From: Patescibacteria group bacterium
GTDB lineage: Bacteria > Patescibacteria > ABY1 > UBA10025 > JAHIVO01
Assembly (NCBI GenBank): GCA_028718605.1
Contig: JAQULM010000001.1
Span: forward strand, 96,685-160,684
DNA length: 64,000 nucleotides
Direction: 5' to 3'
How positions within the stretch are numbered: position 1 is the stretch's first letter; each line of letters starts with the position of its first letter. The notes beneath the pieces were generated by a model, which was not told the DNA's origin, ran no database searches, and saw nothing but the letters and a program-made list of their open reading frames with translations. The translations under genes and the position numbers were made by a program. Of the stretch, positions 34,718 through 42,877 are shown one piece after another.

Positions 34718-35978
34718 GAAGCTCCTCCTCGATTTCCATTAAACGGTTATACTTTGACGTACGCTCGCCCCGAACAGGCCCGACTTTAATGTATTCGGCA
34801 TTTGCTGCAGCGGCAACATCAACCATAAAGCTGTCGTTTGTTTCTCCGCCGCCACGGTGCGACACGACCTGCCAGAAATCGTGCGCACGCCCGAGTTTAA
34901 TCGTTTTCATTGTTTCGGAAAGCGTCCCGATCTGATTGAGCTTGATAAGGACGGCATTGATCGCTTTCCGGTCGATTGCCATCTGAACCCGCTCCGGATT
35001 TGTCACCGTTAGGTCATCGCCGATAATCCGTATCTTCTTCCCGCATTCGGCGAATAATGAAATCCACCCGTCCCAATCGTCTTCCGCAAGGCCGTCTTCC
35101 AGCGTTATGATCGGGTACTTCGAAATCCAGTCACGGAACAATCCAATCATCTGGTCAGTCGAGAGGCCAGCGCCTTCGCGCTTCAAAACATACCGTTTGT
35201 TCTCAGGTTCATAGAGCTCTGATGTCGCTGGGTCAAGTGAAATAGAAATATCCTTCCCGGGGGCATAGCCAGCTTTCTCAATCGCTTCAGTAAGAAACCG
35301 CAGCGGCTGTTCATTGGTCTCGATGCCAGACGGGGCAAATGCCCCCTCGTTGCCGACATTGGTATTGAATCCCTGTTTCTTGAGAATTGATTTTAACGCA
35401 CCGTACGCTTCTTCCCCCCATCGGACTGCTTCGCGTGCAGTCGGCGCGCCCGAAACACTCAGAAGATACTCCTGGAAATCAGTTGAATTATCGGCATGCG
35501 CACCGCCTTCGATGACGACCATCATCGGCCGGGGAAGCTTCCAAGTTTTATACGGCAGCTTGTACGTTCGCCGAATGTACGCGTACAGCGGTTCATGCAA
35601 CGCCAGGGCTGCTGCACGTGCGCACGCGAGGGAGACGGCTAATATGCTATTTCCGCCGTACTTTGACTTTTGAGGGGTACCGTCAAGCTCAATCATTGTC
35701 TGGTCAATCGTTTCCTGTGAAGTTACAGCCATGCCCTTGAGCGCCGGACCCAGTGTGCCCGTAATCGCCTTGCACGCTTTTAACATTCCGCCGCCGTCAT
35801 ACCGCTTCTTATCACCATCCAGCATCGTCAATGCTTCATGCGTACCGGCAGAAACGCCGTATGGAACTGAGGCACTGCCTACAATGCCGTTATCAATGAT
35901 TACATGCGCTTCGATGGTCGGTTTCCCGCCAGAGGCGAGCACTTCTCGTGCGGTAATCTGTTTAATTTTATTCTGCAT
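34707..35978 (-). CDS. eno: enolase, 423 aa
   Basis: Motifs in order: AREVLASGGKPTIEAHV, PYGVSAGTHEA, SKYGGNSILAVSLACARAAAL, EGGAHADNSTDFQE, EGAFAP, ISLDPATSELY, ITLEDGLAEDDWDGW, GDDLTVTNPERV, INAVLIKLNQIGTLSET and SHRGGGETNDSFMVD. The usual SHRSGET is SHRGGGET here. The Mg ligands are retained. It dehydrates 2-phosphoglycerate to PEP. It lies between PGK and the phosphoglycerate mutases, forming a lower glycolysis operon. Confidence 0.95.
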   Translation of the reverse strand: MQNKIKQITAREVLASGGKPTIEAHVIIDNGIVGSASVPYGVSAGTHEALTMLDGDKKRYDGGGMLKACKAITGTLGPALKGMAVTSQETIDQTMIELDGTPQKSKYGGNSILAVSLACARAAALALHEPLYAYIRRTYKLPYKTWKLPRPMMVVIEGGAHADNSTDFQEYLLSVSGAPTAREAVRWGEEAYGALKSILKKQGFNTNVGNEGAFAPSGIETNEQPLRFLTEAIEKAGYAPGKDISISLDPATSELYEPENKRYVLKREGAGLSTDQMIGLFRDWISKYPIITLEDGLAEDDWDGWISLFAECGKKIRIIGDDLTVTNPERVQMAIDRKAINAVLIKLNQIGTLSETMKTIKLGRAHDFWQVVSHRGGGETNDSFMVDVAAAANAEYIKVGPVRGERTSKYNRLMEIEEELHGK

Positions 35979-35995
35979 ACAATAGATTGTTTAGT

Positions 35996-37168
35996 TTATT
36001 CTATTAATGGGTTAATCGCTGGCAGGCCGTTGCCTTCCAGTAATTTCAGCATTGCGCCGCCCCCTGACGACGCAAATGATACTTTATCGAGGCAACCGGC
36101 GCGCTTTACAGCATCGAGCGTGTCCCCGCCGCCGATGATTGTCCTCGCGCCTGAGGTACTCAACGCTGTGGCTACTTCTTTCGTGCCGCGTGCAAATTCA
36201 TTAAGCTCGTAATAACCCATCGGCCCGCCCCAAACAACGACCTTCGCCTTTGCGATTACCATACTGTACAACCTAACGGTGTCAGGACCAATGTCCAGGA
36301 TATACTCATCGTCACTGACATTGCCAGCGGCTTTTATTTCTGTCGGGACTCCAGTCGCGATTTTTTTTGCAGTCACCACGTCAACCGGCACGTGGAGCCT
36401 TGTATCAACGAGTGCGAGCTCCTTCGCGACGTCCATCATTTCCTCTTCAAAAATAGATTTACCGATCGCCATGCCTTTTGCCTTGAGAATATTGTTTGCG
36501 AGCGCTCCCCCGAGGCAGACGTGATCGGCAATTTCGAGAAACTTTTTGATAACTTTAATCTTGTCGGAAATTTTTGCTCCCCCAACGAGTGCGACAAGAG
36601 GCTTCTGGGGAGACTCGAGTACGCTCGAGAGCTCGCTGACTTCCTGCTCGAGCCGGAGGCCTGCATACGACGGGAGGTGTTCGGTAACGCCAAGCATTGA
36701 TGCGTCCTCCCGATGGCATACGCCAAATGCCTCGTTAACGTAGAGTTCACCGAGGGTGGCGAGTGCTTTCGCAAATTCGGGATTTCCTTTCTTCTCCTCC
36801 TTATGAAAACGGAGATTCTCAAGCATGATAATATCTCCAGGCATCATTGCCATAACGGCCTTCTCGACATCTGGCCCAACGCAATCAGACAGCATCATAA
36901 CGGGTTTTCCCAGCAGCTCACCAAGGCGGACCGCGACTGGCCGAAGCGAAAATTTCTCATCTCCCGGTTCCCCTTTCGGGCGGCCAAGGTGCGCACTGAG
37001 GACTAATTTTGCTTTTTGTTGAAGCAAGTACTGTAGAGTCGGCAAACAAACCTGGATGCGGGTATCATCGGTAATACTGCCAGTATCATCGAGTGGCACG
37101 TTGAATTCACACCGCACCAAAACTCGCTTATCAGCGACATTCGCCTTACGGACTGATCGTAACTCCAT
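35996..37168 (-). CDS. pgk: phosphoglycerate kinase, 390 aa
   Basis: Signatures: KRVLVRCEFNVPLDDTG, LSAHLGRPKGEPGDEKFSLRPVA, LLENLRFHKEEKKG, VNEAFGVCHREDASMLGV, LVGGAKISDKIKVI, and TIIGGGDTLDAVKRAG at the nucleotide site. It makes ATP and 3-phosphoglycerate. The start at 37168 (MELRSVRKAN) is preferred to the frame-opening codon because homologues begin close to this point. It is 17 bases from enolase and heads the glycolytic operon. Confidence 0.95.
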   Translation of the reverse strand: MELRSVRKANVADKRVLVRCEFNVPLDDTGSITDDTRIQVCLPTLQYLLQQKAKLVLSAHLGRPKGEPGDEKFSLRPVAVRLGELLGKPVMMLSDCVGPDVEKAVMAMMPGDIIMLENLRFHKEEKKGNPEFAKALATLGELYVNEAFGVCHREDASMLGVTEHLPSYAGLRLEQEVSELSSVLESPQKPLVALVGGAKISDKIKVIKKFLEIADHVCLGGALANNILKAKGMAIGKSIFEEEMMDVAKELALVDTRLHVPVDVVTAKKIATGVPTEIKAAGNVSDDEYILDIGPDTVRLYSMVIAKAKVVVWGGPMGYYELNEFARGTKEVATALSTSGARTIIGGGDTLDAVKRAGCLDKVSFASSGGGAMLKLLEGNGLPAINPLIE

Positions 37169-37281
37169 AGGCCGAATAGAGTTAATGTTCTTTCGTGATG
37201 TGAGATTAATTATACAATATTTTTTCTCCATTCACAATAGCAAAATAACCGGGAATCGCCTTTCTCTCCTGGCGCATACCA

Positions 37282-37539
37282 TTACTTTTTGCCTCGTATT
37301 GAAACAACTGAAATCGAATTGGACGCTGTTTTTTTGATAATCAACCGCGCCTTCGCAGCGACGGTATTTTTCCTTACTAAATTGAAATTGAATTTCAAAT
37401 TTTGCGGGGTTATCGCTTGTCCATGCTGGACAAGAGTGCCCAGGCGCACCGTAACGCTCGTGATTTGCTTCAAATCGCGCAGTGCGGCCGTATGGACAGC
37501 TGTTTTCAGTATATCCTGCGCTGCAATTAAATCATGCAT
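37282..37539 (-). CDS. hypA: HypA-like hydrogenase nickel chaperone lacking the zinc finger, 85 aa
   Basis: The start MHDLIAAQDILKTAV matches the nickel-binding N-terminus of HypA (MHE-type), then ITSVTVRLGTL, QNLKFNFNLVRKNTVA and a C-terminal SISVVSIRG like the HypA end. The middle segment with two CxxC zinc motifs found in normal HypA (about 113 aa) is absent, leaving 85 residues with no cysteine. GGAGAG precedes the ATG. HypA delivers nickel to NiFe hydrogenase. Residues 1-62 are duplicated in the chimeric ORF at 37772-38179. Confidence 0.75.
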   Translation of the reverse strand: MHDLIAAQDILKTAVHTAALRDLKQITSVTVRLGTLVQHGQAITPQNLKFNFNLVRKNTVAAKARLIIKKTASNSISVVSIRGKK

Positions 37540-37541
37540 AC
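37353..37541. repeat. 189-bp direct repeat, copy 1 (hypA 5' part)
   Basis: Direct copy of 37993-38181 (offset 640) with three substitutions visible. It covers the first two thirds of the HypA-like gene up to its ATG. The other copy forms the front of the chimeric ORF. Confidence 0.95.
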
Positions 37542-37606
37542 CATCTCTCCTGCGGCTTGCCGCGTTCAATACGTATTCTGCGGTTCCAATGAAATACGCC
37601 TTCCCC

Positions 37607-37744
37607 TTACAACTCTTCGTCTGATTTATCAGCTCTTTTCTCCGGTTCCGTATCGCCTGCTGCATGCTCGTCGGTATCGTTCGTATCTAATGGCTCACCA
37701 CGCTCACTGTCTGGCTCATGGAATGGTGATAATCGTTCAGGCAT
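37607..37744 (-). CDS. small acidic ORF, 45 aa
   Basis: ATG at 37744 to TAA at 37607 gives a very acidic, low-complexity protein starting MPERLSPFHE with many Asp and Glu. It lies between the chimeric ORF and the HypA-like gene. Short length and no homology that I know make it uncertain; a nickel- or metal-handling acidic peptide is only speculation. Confidence 0.3.
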   Translation of the reverse strand: MPERLSPFHEPDSERGEPLDTNDTDEHAAGDTEPEKRADKSDEEL

Positions 37745-37771
37745 ACAATACAAAAGTTTATGTCCTCATCG

Positions 37772-37997
37772 CTAGTGCGTCGCACACGTCATGCACGGAT
37801 CGTACGCACGGATGAGGGTACCGAGTTTACGCGCATCGGGAGCATGTCGCCGGGCAGCACGTAAGTAGTGCTCCAAGTCAACCTCGAGATTGTTAATCAT
37901 TTGCGCGGTCGGGGTAATAATATTTACATTTTTTAAAATACCAAGCCGATCTGTTTCGTAGTAATGCAGTAAAATTCCGCGCGGCGTTTCTATCGCA
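37772..37997. repeat. 226-bp direct repeat, copy 1 (hydrogenase large subunit 3' end)
   Basis: Direct copy of 38818-39043 (offset 1046), with five substitutions of which four are in the last 22 bases of the coding sequence. It meets the 37993-38181 repeat in a shared TCGCA (37993-37997). Confidence 0.95.
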
Positions 37998-38179
37998 GCG
38001 ACGGTATTTTTCCTTACTAAATTGAAATTGAATTTCAAATTTTGCGGGGTTATCGCTTGTCCATGCTGGACAAGAGTGCCCAGGCGCACCGTAACGCTCG
38101 TGATTTGCTTCAAATCGCGCAGTGCGGCTGTATTGACAGCCGTTTTCAGTATATCCTGCGCTGCAATTAAATCATGCAT
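37772..38179 (-). CDS. chimeric ORF: HypA N-terminus fused to hydrogenase large-subunit C-terminus, 135 aa
   Basis: Residues 1-62 equal the HypA-like protein (one substitution, H to N at position 16), and from IETPRGILLHYYETD onward it equals the large-subunit C-terminus including the metal-binding DPCMTCATH. The junction is a 5-base microhomology and is in frame. It keeps an ATG but the ribosome binding site of hypA is not duplicated. It is best explained by a tandem duplication from inside the large subunit to inside hypA, followed by replacement of the spacer. It may be a non-functional by-product, or a decoy or chaperone for nickel insertion. Confidence 0.7.
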   Translation of the reverse strand: MHDLIAAQDILKTAVNTAALRDLKQITSVTVRLGTLVQHGQAITPQNLKFNFNLVRKNTVAAIETPRGILLHYYETDRLGILKNVNIITPTAQMINNLEVDLEHYLRAARRHAPDARKLGTLIRAYDPCMTCATH

Positions 38180-38181
38180 AC
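37993..38181. repeat. 189-bp direct repeat, copy 2 (chimera 5' part)
   Basis: Second copy of 37353-37541. Beyond base 38181 the sequences diverge completely, so the ribosome binding site region is different. Confidence 0.95.
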
Positions 38182-38208
38182 GACTAAAAACTCGGCCAAT
38201 GAATCAAA

Positions 38209-38793
38209 TTAGATATGTTCTTTTATTACTCCCTTCCCTGATTCAATGATATGTTCTTTCAAAAATGCTTCTACCACATCTACATTGTCTGGATTTGTGT
38301 ACAAGGACAAATAGGGGCTCATCTTTAAATTCGTATTAGCCCAACGCAAAAGAAACATTACGCCATGCCCTTTTATAACCGCCTTTGTTGCCATGCTATA
38401 TATACCAGAACTGACACCAGTCATAACTGGTGTTACTCCATATGAAGCTTTTACTGGGGCGTTAAGCTTCGCCATTCTTTCATACGTCGTCAGATGGTCA
38501 AATTCCGACCACACATGTTTTTCCTTCTTCTGCCCATACTGAATGCACACACCTTCATTATTTAATTCAATATCCATGCCTTGTCTGTATTTTCGAAATA
38601 AAGCTAAATATAAAATTGTTGATAATAGCACGGCAATGGCAACCGTCACAACAACTCCAAACCAGCCCCATAGTTTTGGCCCCAGAATTATTAAAACTGT
38701 ACCAATAATCCAAGTGCATACTACTGCTACGATTGCAGGGCGCTGCCTTTCTTTAAAAACTTCCTTTGAAATTGAGTATTTTATTTCGGTCAT
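38209..38793 (-). CDS. YcxB-like/PH-fold membrane protein, 194 aa
   Basis: Two adjacent membrane helices (about 20-38 and 42-64) are followed by a cytoplasmic beta-rich domain (GMDIELNNEGVCIQY, KKEKHVWSEFDHLTTYE, LYTNPDNVDVVEAFLK), the layout of YcxB-like proteins. The region is AT-richer than the flanking hydrogenase genes. It sits between the large subunit and its partial duplicate, where a simple tandem duplication would predict the hypA spacer, so it probably arrived as an insertion. Unlikely to be a hydrogenase component. Confidence 0.6.
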   Translation of the reverse strand: MTEIKYSISKEVFKERQRPAIVAVVCTWIIGTVLIILGPKLWGWFGVVVTVAIAVLLSTILYLALFRKYRQGMDIELNNEGVCIQYGQKKEKHVWSEFDHLTTYERMAKLNAPVKASYGVTPVMTGVSSGIYSMATKAVIKGHGVMFLLRWANTNLKMSPYLSLYTNPDNVDVVEAFLKEHIIESGKGVIKEHI

Positions 38794-38817
38794 AGTACTA
38801 TCAGATTATTTTATTTA

Positions 38818-39043
38818 CTAATGTGTTGCACACGTCATACACGGATCGTACGCACGGATGAGGGTACCGAGTTTACGCGCATCGGGAGCATGTCGCCGGG
38901 CAGCACGTAAGTAGTGCTCCAAGTCAACCTCGAGATTGTTAATCATTTGCGCGGTCGGGGTAATAATATTTACATTTTTTAAAATACCAAGCCGATCTGT
39001 TTCGTAGTAATGCAGTAAAATTCCGCGCGGCGCTTCTATCGCA
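38818..39043. repeat. 226-bp direct repeat, copy 2 (native large-subunit 3' end)
   Basis: Native position of the segment duplicated at 37772-37997. Similarity stops at 39043 inside the TCGCA microhomology. Confidence 0.95.
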
Positions 39044-40074
39044 CCGACGCCCTTACCAGCACGAACGGTATACGCCGCCATCGGCTTTTGGTGTTTCATA
39101 CGGAGATACTGGGCGAGAAGTTTCTGAGTTTCTTCAACGCAGTGAATCAGCTCGACTCCCTGGCACCATACGTTATAGAACGGATTGTCGATCGGCATGC
39201 GGTGCCCGAGGTGCCGGAATGCCTGCCGCGCGATTGGATTCAGCTGGCGCCAGTTGTTGTTGACGCGCGAGAGCGCACCGACAAAATACGCTTCGCCTTT
39301 GTGTGTCGTCCGTTTAACATAATCATCGTCAGACTGGATTTCACGAACATGCCTCATGAATAACGATGGTTGCTGGCGTAATCCGTTTGTCGAAACAACT
39401 GCTGTTCCGTCATAGATCGAATATTCACGGGAAGACCGGAGGCTAATGTATTCAGTTTTCCGGTGGAAATCGGGGAATTTCAGATGTGAAATAAAATGAG
39501 CAAGCTCCACTACCCCCATCATCACTTCCTGGCTGTCCGCAAGCAGCAATTCCAGCACGCGCCGGTTAGGGAGCTTTAAGAAACCGCCAACCTGTGAATT
39601 AACCGGATGCAAGTTTCTGCCGCCGATGGCGTGTGATATGCGGTTTCCGTAATCACGGATTTTGAGCGCCAGCGCGCTCTGCTTCGGAGCAATGGCAAGC
39701 AAATCCAGCGCTGAATCCTTTCCGTAGAAATCTGGAATCGCCATGAAGTACGCGTGAACTGCGTGGCTCGTAATCGTCTGGGCGAGCATCATTAATTTGC
39801 GCAAAACAACCGTACCCGGCGACACGCAGACGCGCATGGCGTTTTCCAGCGCTTTAATCGCTGTTAAATTGTGGACGATCGGGCACACGCCGCAAATCCG
39901 TGCCGTGACGAGTGGCGCGTCCATGTAATTCCTGCCGATCAAGATGCCTTCGATAAGCCGCGCGCCCTCAAGCGTCAAATAACGCGCTTCGGGGATATTC
40001 CCCTTCTTGAGCGCTCCCCAGAACGTAGCGTGGCCCTCAATCCGCGTGACATGTTTGATAGTGACTGTCTTCAT
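38818..40074 (-). CDS. NiFe hydrogenase large (alpha) subunit, group 3b type, 418 aa
   Basis: The two nickel-binding motifs are present: RICGVCPIVHNLTAIKALE near residue 60 and DPCMTCATH at the extreme C-terminus. The N-terminus KTVTIKHVTRIEGHATFWG is typical of sulfhydrogenase alpha subunits. There is no C-terminal extension after the final His, so a maturation protease would have nothing to remove, as if the encoded form is already mature. Overlaps the small subunit by four bases. It catalyses H2 uptake or evolution with the delta, gamma and beta subunits. Its last 226 bases are duplicated at 37772-37997. Confidence 0.93.
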   Translation of the reverse strand: MKTVTIKHVTRIEGHATFWGALKKGNIPEARYLTLEGARLIEGILIGRNYMDAPLVTARICGVCPIVHNLTAIKALENAMRVCVSPGTVVLRKLMMLAQTITSHAVHAYFMAIPDFYGKDSALDLLAIAPKQSALALKIRDYGNRISHAIGGRNLHPVNSQVGGFLKLPNRRVLELLLADSQEVMMGVVELAHFISHLKFPDFHRKTEYISLRSSREYSIYDGTAVVSTNGLRQQPSLFMRHVREIQSDDDYVKRTTHKGEAYFVGALSRVNNNWRQLNPIARQAFRHLGHRMPIDNPFYNVWCQGVELIHCVEETQKLLAQYLRMKHQKPMAAYTVRAGKGVGAIEAPRGILLHYYETDRLGILKNVNIITPTAQMINNLEVDLEHYLRAARRHAPDARKLGTLIRAYDPCMTCATH

Positions 40075-40877
40075 GTTTTTTTCTGGCTGTTATACCATTC
40101 TTCCTGTATCCCAAACACCTGCAGTATCCGCTCTAAATTTTTCCTGCTGGTGCCTTTTAAAATCTGCTGTTCAAGCTGTGCGCTGCTGTATCCGGCCAAT
40201 AATCCGCGGCACCCTTTGCAGAAAAACTTTAAATTCAGGCAGACGGCATCGCACCCGCCGCGCGTCACGGGCCCGAGGCACGGCTCTCCTTTTTGCAACA
40301 GGCACTCGTTGCCGTTCAACTGGCACTCATAGCAAACAGGGTTCTCTAAAAGCCTTGGGTTGATTCCTTCGCGAACTGCGTTCAACACGGCAATCACGTC
40401 CCTGCCGTCGGGCGGGCATCCGGGAAGGCAAAAATCCACGTTAACATACTTCCGGAGCGGCAGAATGTCCATATTATCAACCTGCTTCCAGGTTTTCGGG
40501 TACTGGTACCGCACTGCTTTCCCTTTATCAATATAATTTTTAATATTGGGAATCACGCCCTGGCATGCGCATGCGCCGTACGCTACTAAGATTTTTGTCC
40601 GTTTCCGCGCTTCTTTCAGGGCTGCGATGTTCTTTTTTGTTAATGGCGCTCCTTCGATAAAGGTAACGTCATACTGTGCCTTCTTGTTTTTCTCGTCCAT
40701 GATCAGGAAAAAATCGCCAAGCTCAAAATGATCGACCGCGGCGATGAATTCCGCGCCCATGTCAATCGCGGTCACCGAGCAGCCGTCGCACGACGTGAGA
40801 CCGACGATCGCGACGCGCAGCTTCCGACGCTTTGAGTAATGAGCGGAGGCGTTCATTTTTGAACTATGGTTTTTCAT
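40071..40877 (-). CDS. NiFe hydrogenase small (delta) subunit, group 3b type, 268 aa
   Basis: Iron-sulfur ligands of the small subunit are visible: VGLTSCDGCS near residue 25, AYGACACQGV, DFCLPGCPPDGRDV, and a Cys-rich C-terminus with CYECQLNGNECLL, GPCLGPVTRGGC-like and FFCKGCRG. The proximal cluster motif CxxC and the GCPP motif are conserved. It relays electrons from the NiFe site to the beta/gamma subunits. It overlaps both neighbours by four bases, so it is tightly coupled to the large subunit and the membrane protein before it. Confidence 0.93.
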   Translation of the reverse strand: MKNHSSKMNASAHYSKRRKLRVAIVGLTSCDGCSVTAIDMGAEFIAAVDHFELGDFFLIMDEKNKKAQYDVTFIEGAPLTKKNIAALKEARKRTKILVAYGACACQGVIPNIKNYIDKGKAVRYQYPKTWKQVDNMDILPLRKYVNVDFCLPGCPPDGRDVIAVLNAVREGINPRLLENPVCYECQLNGNECLLQKGEPCLGPVTRGGCDAVCLNLKFFCKGCRGLLAGYSSAQLEQQILKGTSRKNLERILQVFGIQEEWYNSQKKT

Positions 40878-41746
40878 TTGAACGAGATAGGTGGGATTTC
40901 GGAATCAAGCTTCTTAACGCATAAGTACGCGGCGGTGTACGCCATCGCATCACAAATATCAGCTGCGGTGATCGTCTCACCCCGGAGAGCTTCTAACTCA
41001 TTGAATACTTCTGCCGTTTCAAAATAATCTTCGGTCGGGCCACAGCTCGCCCGGTATGTGGCATTATCCGACTCAAGCAATGCGAGGGCATCCCCATCCG
41101 CATCGAGGGCTCGGAGGTACGCTTCCGCGAACGGCTTCCACTGCCGACATATATCCAGCATTTCTTGACGCAACGCCGGTTTGTCCTGAATGGAAAGATT
41201 GCCTGACCAAATATTTATGCAAAACGTATCGGAGAAAAAACGATCGTCAATTTTTCCCGACGAGATCGGATTGTAGCAGTTTTTCACTTCATCGGCATCG
41301 CTGTATGAATCACCGTCAGAATCAGCCTTAAGATCACTCGTCCCATAATACCCTTCGAGCAGGTCGTTCATTCCATCCTCGTCCTCGTCCAGTGGCAGGT
41401 CGATGGCATTGGTATTGGCGAGGGAATTTGTGTTAAGTCCAGTATTGTCGTTCAACATGATGCCGCCGTTGGTATTTTTATTCGAGGAAGTATTTGTATT
41501 CCGGTTCTGTGACGGCTGCGAATTGCTGTTTGCCTCCTGATTCTGGTTTGCAACAACCAGGTTTTCATTGTTCGAATTCGCATTACCCTTCGCGAAAAAG
41601 AAATAGTACGCCGCGCCAGCACCAGCAATGACCACGATCCCGATAAGAATGATGAGCAACATCTTCGAATTGTTTTTCTCCGCCGGCGTCAGCGGCGCCT
41701 GGCGGTACTGCGCTGGCGGCACCTTGATGATGGGGTTTATTTCCAT
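40874..41746 (-). CDS. membrane-anchored calcium-repeat protein inside the hydrogenase operon, 290 aa
   Basis: A short cytoplasmic tail and one membrane helix (about 29-50, LLIILIGIVVIAGAGAAYYFF) precede an Asn/Thr-rich linker (about 53-110) of the style common in Parcubacteria. Residues 118-150 have thrombospondin-3/dockerin-like Ca-binding repeats: DEDEDGMNDLLEGYYGTSD and DSDGDSYSDADEV. The C-terminal 130 residues contain several Cys and no known family. The gene overlaps hypC and the small subunit, so it is fully embedded in the hydrogenase operon, which is unusual for a surface protein. Confidence 0.75.
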   Translation of the reverse strand: MEINPIIKVPPAQYRQAPLTPAEKNNSKMLLIILIGIVVIAGAGAAYYFFFAKGNANSNNENLVVANQNQEANSNSQPSQNRNTNTSSNKNTNGGIMLNDNTGLNTNSLANTNAIDLPLDEDEDGMNDLLEGYYGTSDLKADSDGDSYSDADEVKNCYNPISSGKIDDRFFSDTFCINIWSGNLSIQDKPALRQEMLDICRQWKPFAEAYLRALDADGDALALLESDNATYRASCGPTEDYFETAEVFNELEALRGETITAADICDAMAYTAAYLCVKKLDSEIPPISFK

Positions 41747-41949
41747 ACATTTTGAATTAGTTGTAAACGTTTCAAGGCTTCTCTTTGGGGAATTGCACCG
41801 ACCGCATATCCATTTTCAGACATGACCCAGTTTCCCTTTTTTGCATGTGGCAGCAGCCGCACGTCGAGAGCGTGGGTCTTTTTGCCGCACTGGACGCGGG
41901 CCGTCGCACCTTTGATTGATAGTATCTTATGTGGAATGGCGAGGCACAT
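41737..41949 (-). CDS. hypC: hydrogenase maturation chaperone HypC, 70 aa
   Basis: It starts MCLAIPHKILSIKG with the essential Cys2 of the HypC/HupF family and shows the OB-fold pattern to GYAVGAIPQREAL. HypC carries the Fe(CN)2CO unit to the large-subunit precursor. It overlaps the next gene by 10 bases. No hypB, hypD, hypE or hypF gene is in this window, so the remaining maturation factors must be elsewhere or absent. Confidence 0.93.
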   Translation of the reverse strand: MCLAIPHKILSIKGATARVQCGKKTHALDVRLLPHAKKGNWVMSENGYAVGAIPQREALKRLQLIQNVWK

Positions 41950-41970
41950 AGTTTAAATCGTTTGAGTTTG

Positions 41971-42069
41971 TGTTGGCGCTGCGCGTATCGTTATACGATC
42001 GGATCCTTAACCTCAGACGACACCTTTATATCCTGCCGATACAAGCGGCAACACCGCAACCGTTATACG
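41971..42069 (-). repeat. approximately 100-bp intergenic element A of the hydrogenase cluster
   Basis: The spacer before hypC contains the palindrome CGTAT-CGTT-ATACG (41984-41997) and ends CACCGCAACCGTTATACG. A similar spacer occurs at 44759-44864 with CGTAT-CGTA-ATACG and ACCGCTACCGTTAAACG, and with GCCGATA and GCGGC in between. The pairing of similar elements in one operon suggests a binding site or structured RNA element; repeat drift is an alternative. Confidence 0.5.
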
Positions 42070-42082
42070 CCACTTCGACTAG

Positions 42083-42877
42083 CTAACTCTGAAAGATTAC
42101 TTTCGCTTCTTTCGGAAATTTTATTTTTTTCAAATCCTCTTCCTGCCACAGGCGCTGGAAATCAACGCCGAGCTTCGACTGTTCAATAATCTTGCCTGCC
42201 ATGTCAACCCTGAAAAAAGATTCTTTCGCATAATCGATGTTTTTCCCGAAAACCTGCCGGGATAGTTTCTGGACAAACGCCTTGCCATTTTGCCTGCGCT
42301 GCAAGCTTCGTGCGAGATCTCGCAATACGGGGGTGGAAGCAACCGCGAGTACAACGCCGAAATGGTGGAATACTACTGAACCAACGCGTACCGTAAGTTC
42401 TCTGGGGACGAGCACGTGTGAAAACTTGACCCGTGCGCCAGTAACAGTTACTTCAATATCGGCGAGCTGCCGCTGCTCAACGCTCCGGCACTGTTTGGCC
42501 GTGCCAATCGTGAGCAAATGCGCGAGCGCGTACGCTGGCTGCATCTGGAGGTGCTCGAGATTCTCTTCAATCGCGTCAGCATGGTCAAGCGCGTAACATT
42601 CGAGCAAATCAGCTCCGGTGATCACCCGTATTCCTTTCCGCTGCGCAAACCGGGCGGCTTGCGACGGAAACGCGGTGATGATGTGCGGTGATATGTCAGT
42701 GAGCGATACCGGCTTACCGGTTAAAAATTTCGCGAGGTTGATGTCCGATTTGCATCCGGGGTGCAGAAACGCACGAACGAGTATTTCCACCGCTTCCGGC
42801 TCAAAGATAATTGTTCCGAAATTCTTGAACGCGAGGCGCCGCGCCTTTTCAAGGTTTTTAATGATCTCGCGCGCCAT
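42083..42877 (-). CDS. hypothetical protein of the hydrogenase cluster, 264 aa
   Basis: Start 42877 (MAREIIKNLEKARRLAF) is chosen; a longer frame has no support. The protein is soluble with no membrane helix and I do not recognise a family. There are Cys residues at HPGCKSD, LECYAL and KQCRSV but no cluster-binding spacing. The gene overlaps the EamA gene by 20 bases and precedes hypC. A maturation or regulatory role is conceivable from position only. Confidence 0.6.
   Translation of the reverse strand: MAREIIKNLEKARRLAFKNFGTIIFEPEAVEILVRAFLHPGCKSDINLAKFLTGKPVSLTDISPHIITAFPSQAARFAQRKGIRVITGADLLECYALDHADAIEENLEHLQMQPAYALAHLLTIGTAKQCRSVEQRQLADIEVTVTGARVKFSHVLVPRELTVRVGSVVFHHFGVVLAVASTPVLRDLARSLQRRQNGKAFVQKLSRQVFGKNIDYAKESFFRVDMAGKIIEQSKLGVDFQRLWQEEDLKKIKFPKEAKVIFQS

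Noticed and set aside
40874..41746. Considering the Ca-repeat protein as a hydrogenase maturation protease
   Set aside because: It has a membrane helix, an Asn-rich linker and DxDxDG repeats, none of which fit the HybD/HycI fold.
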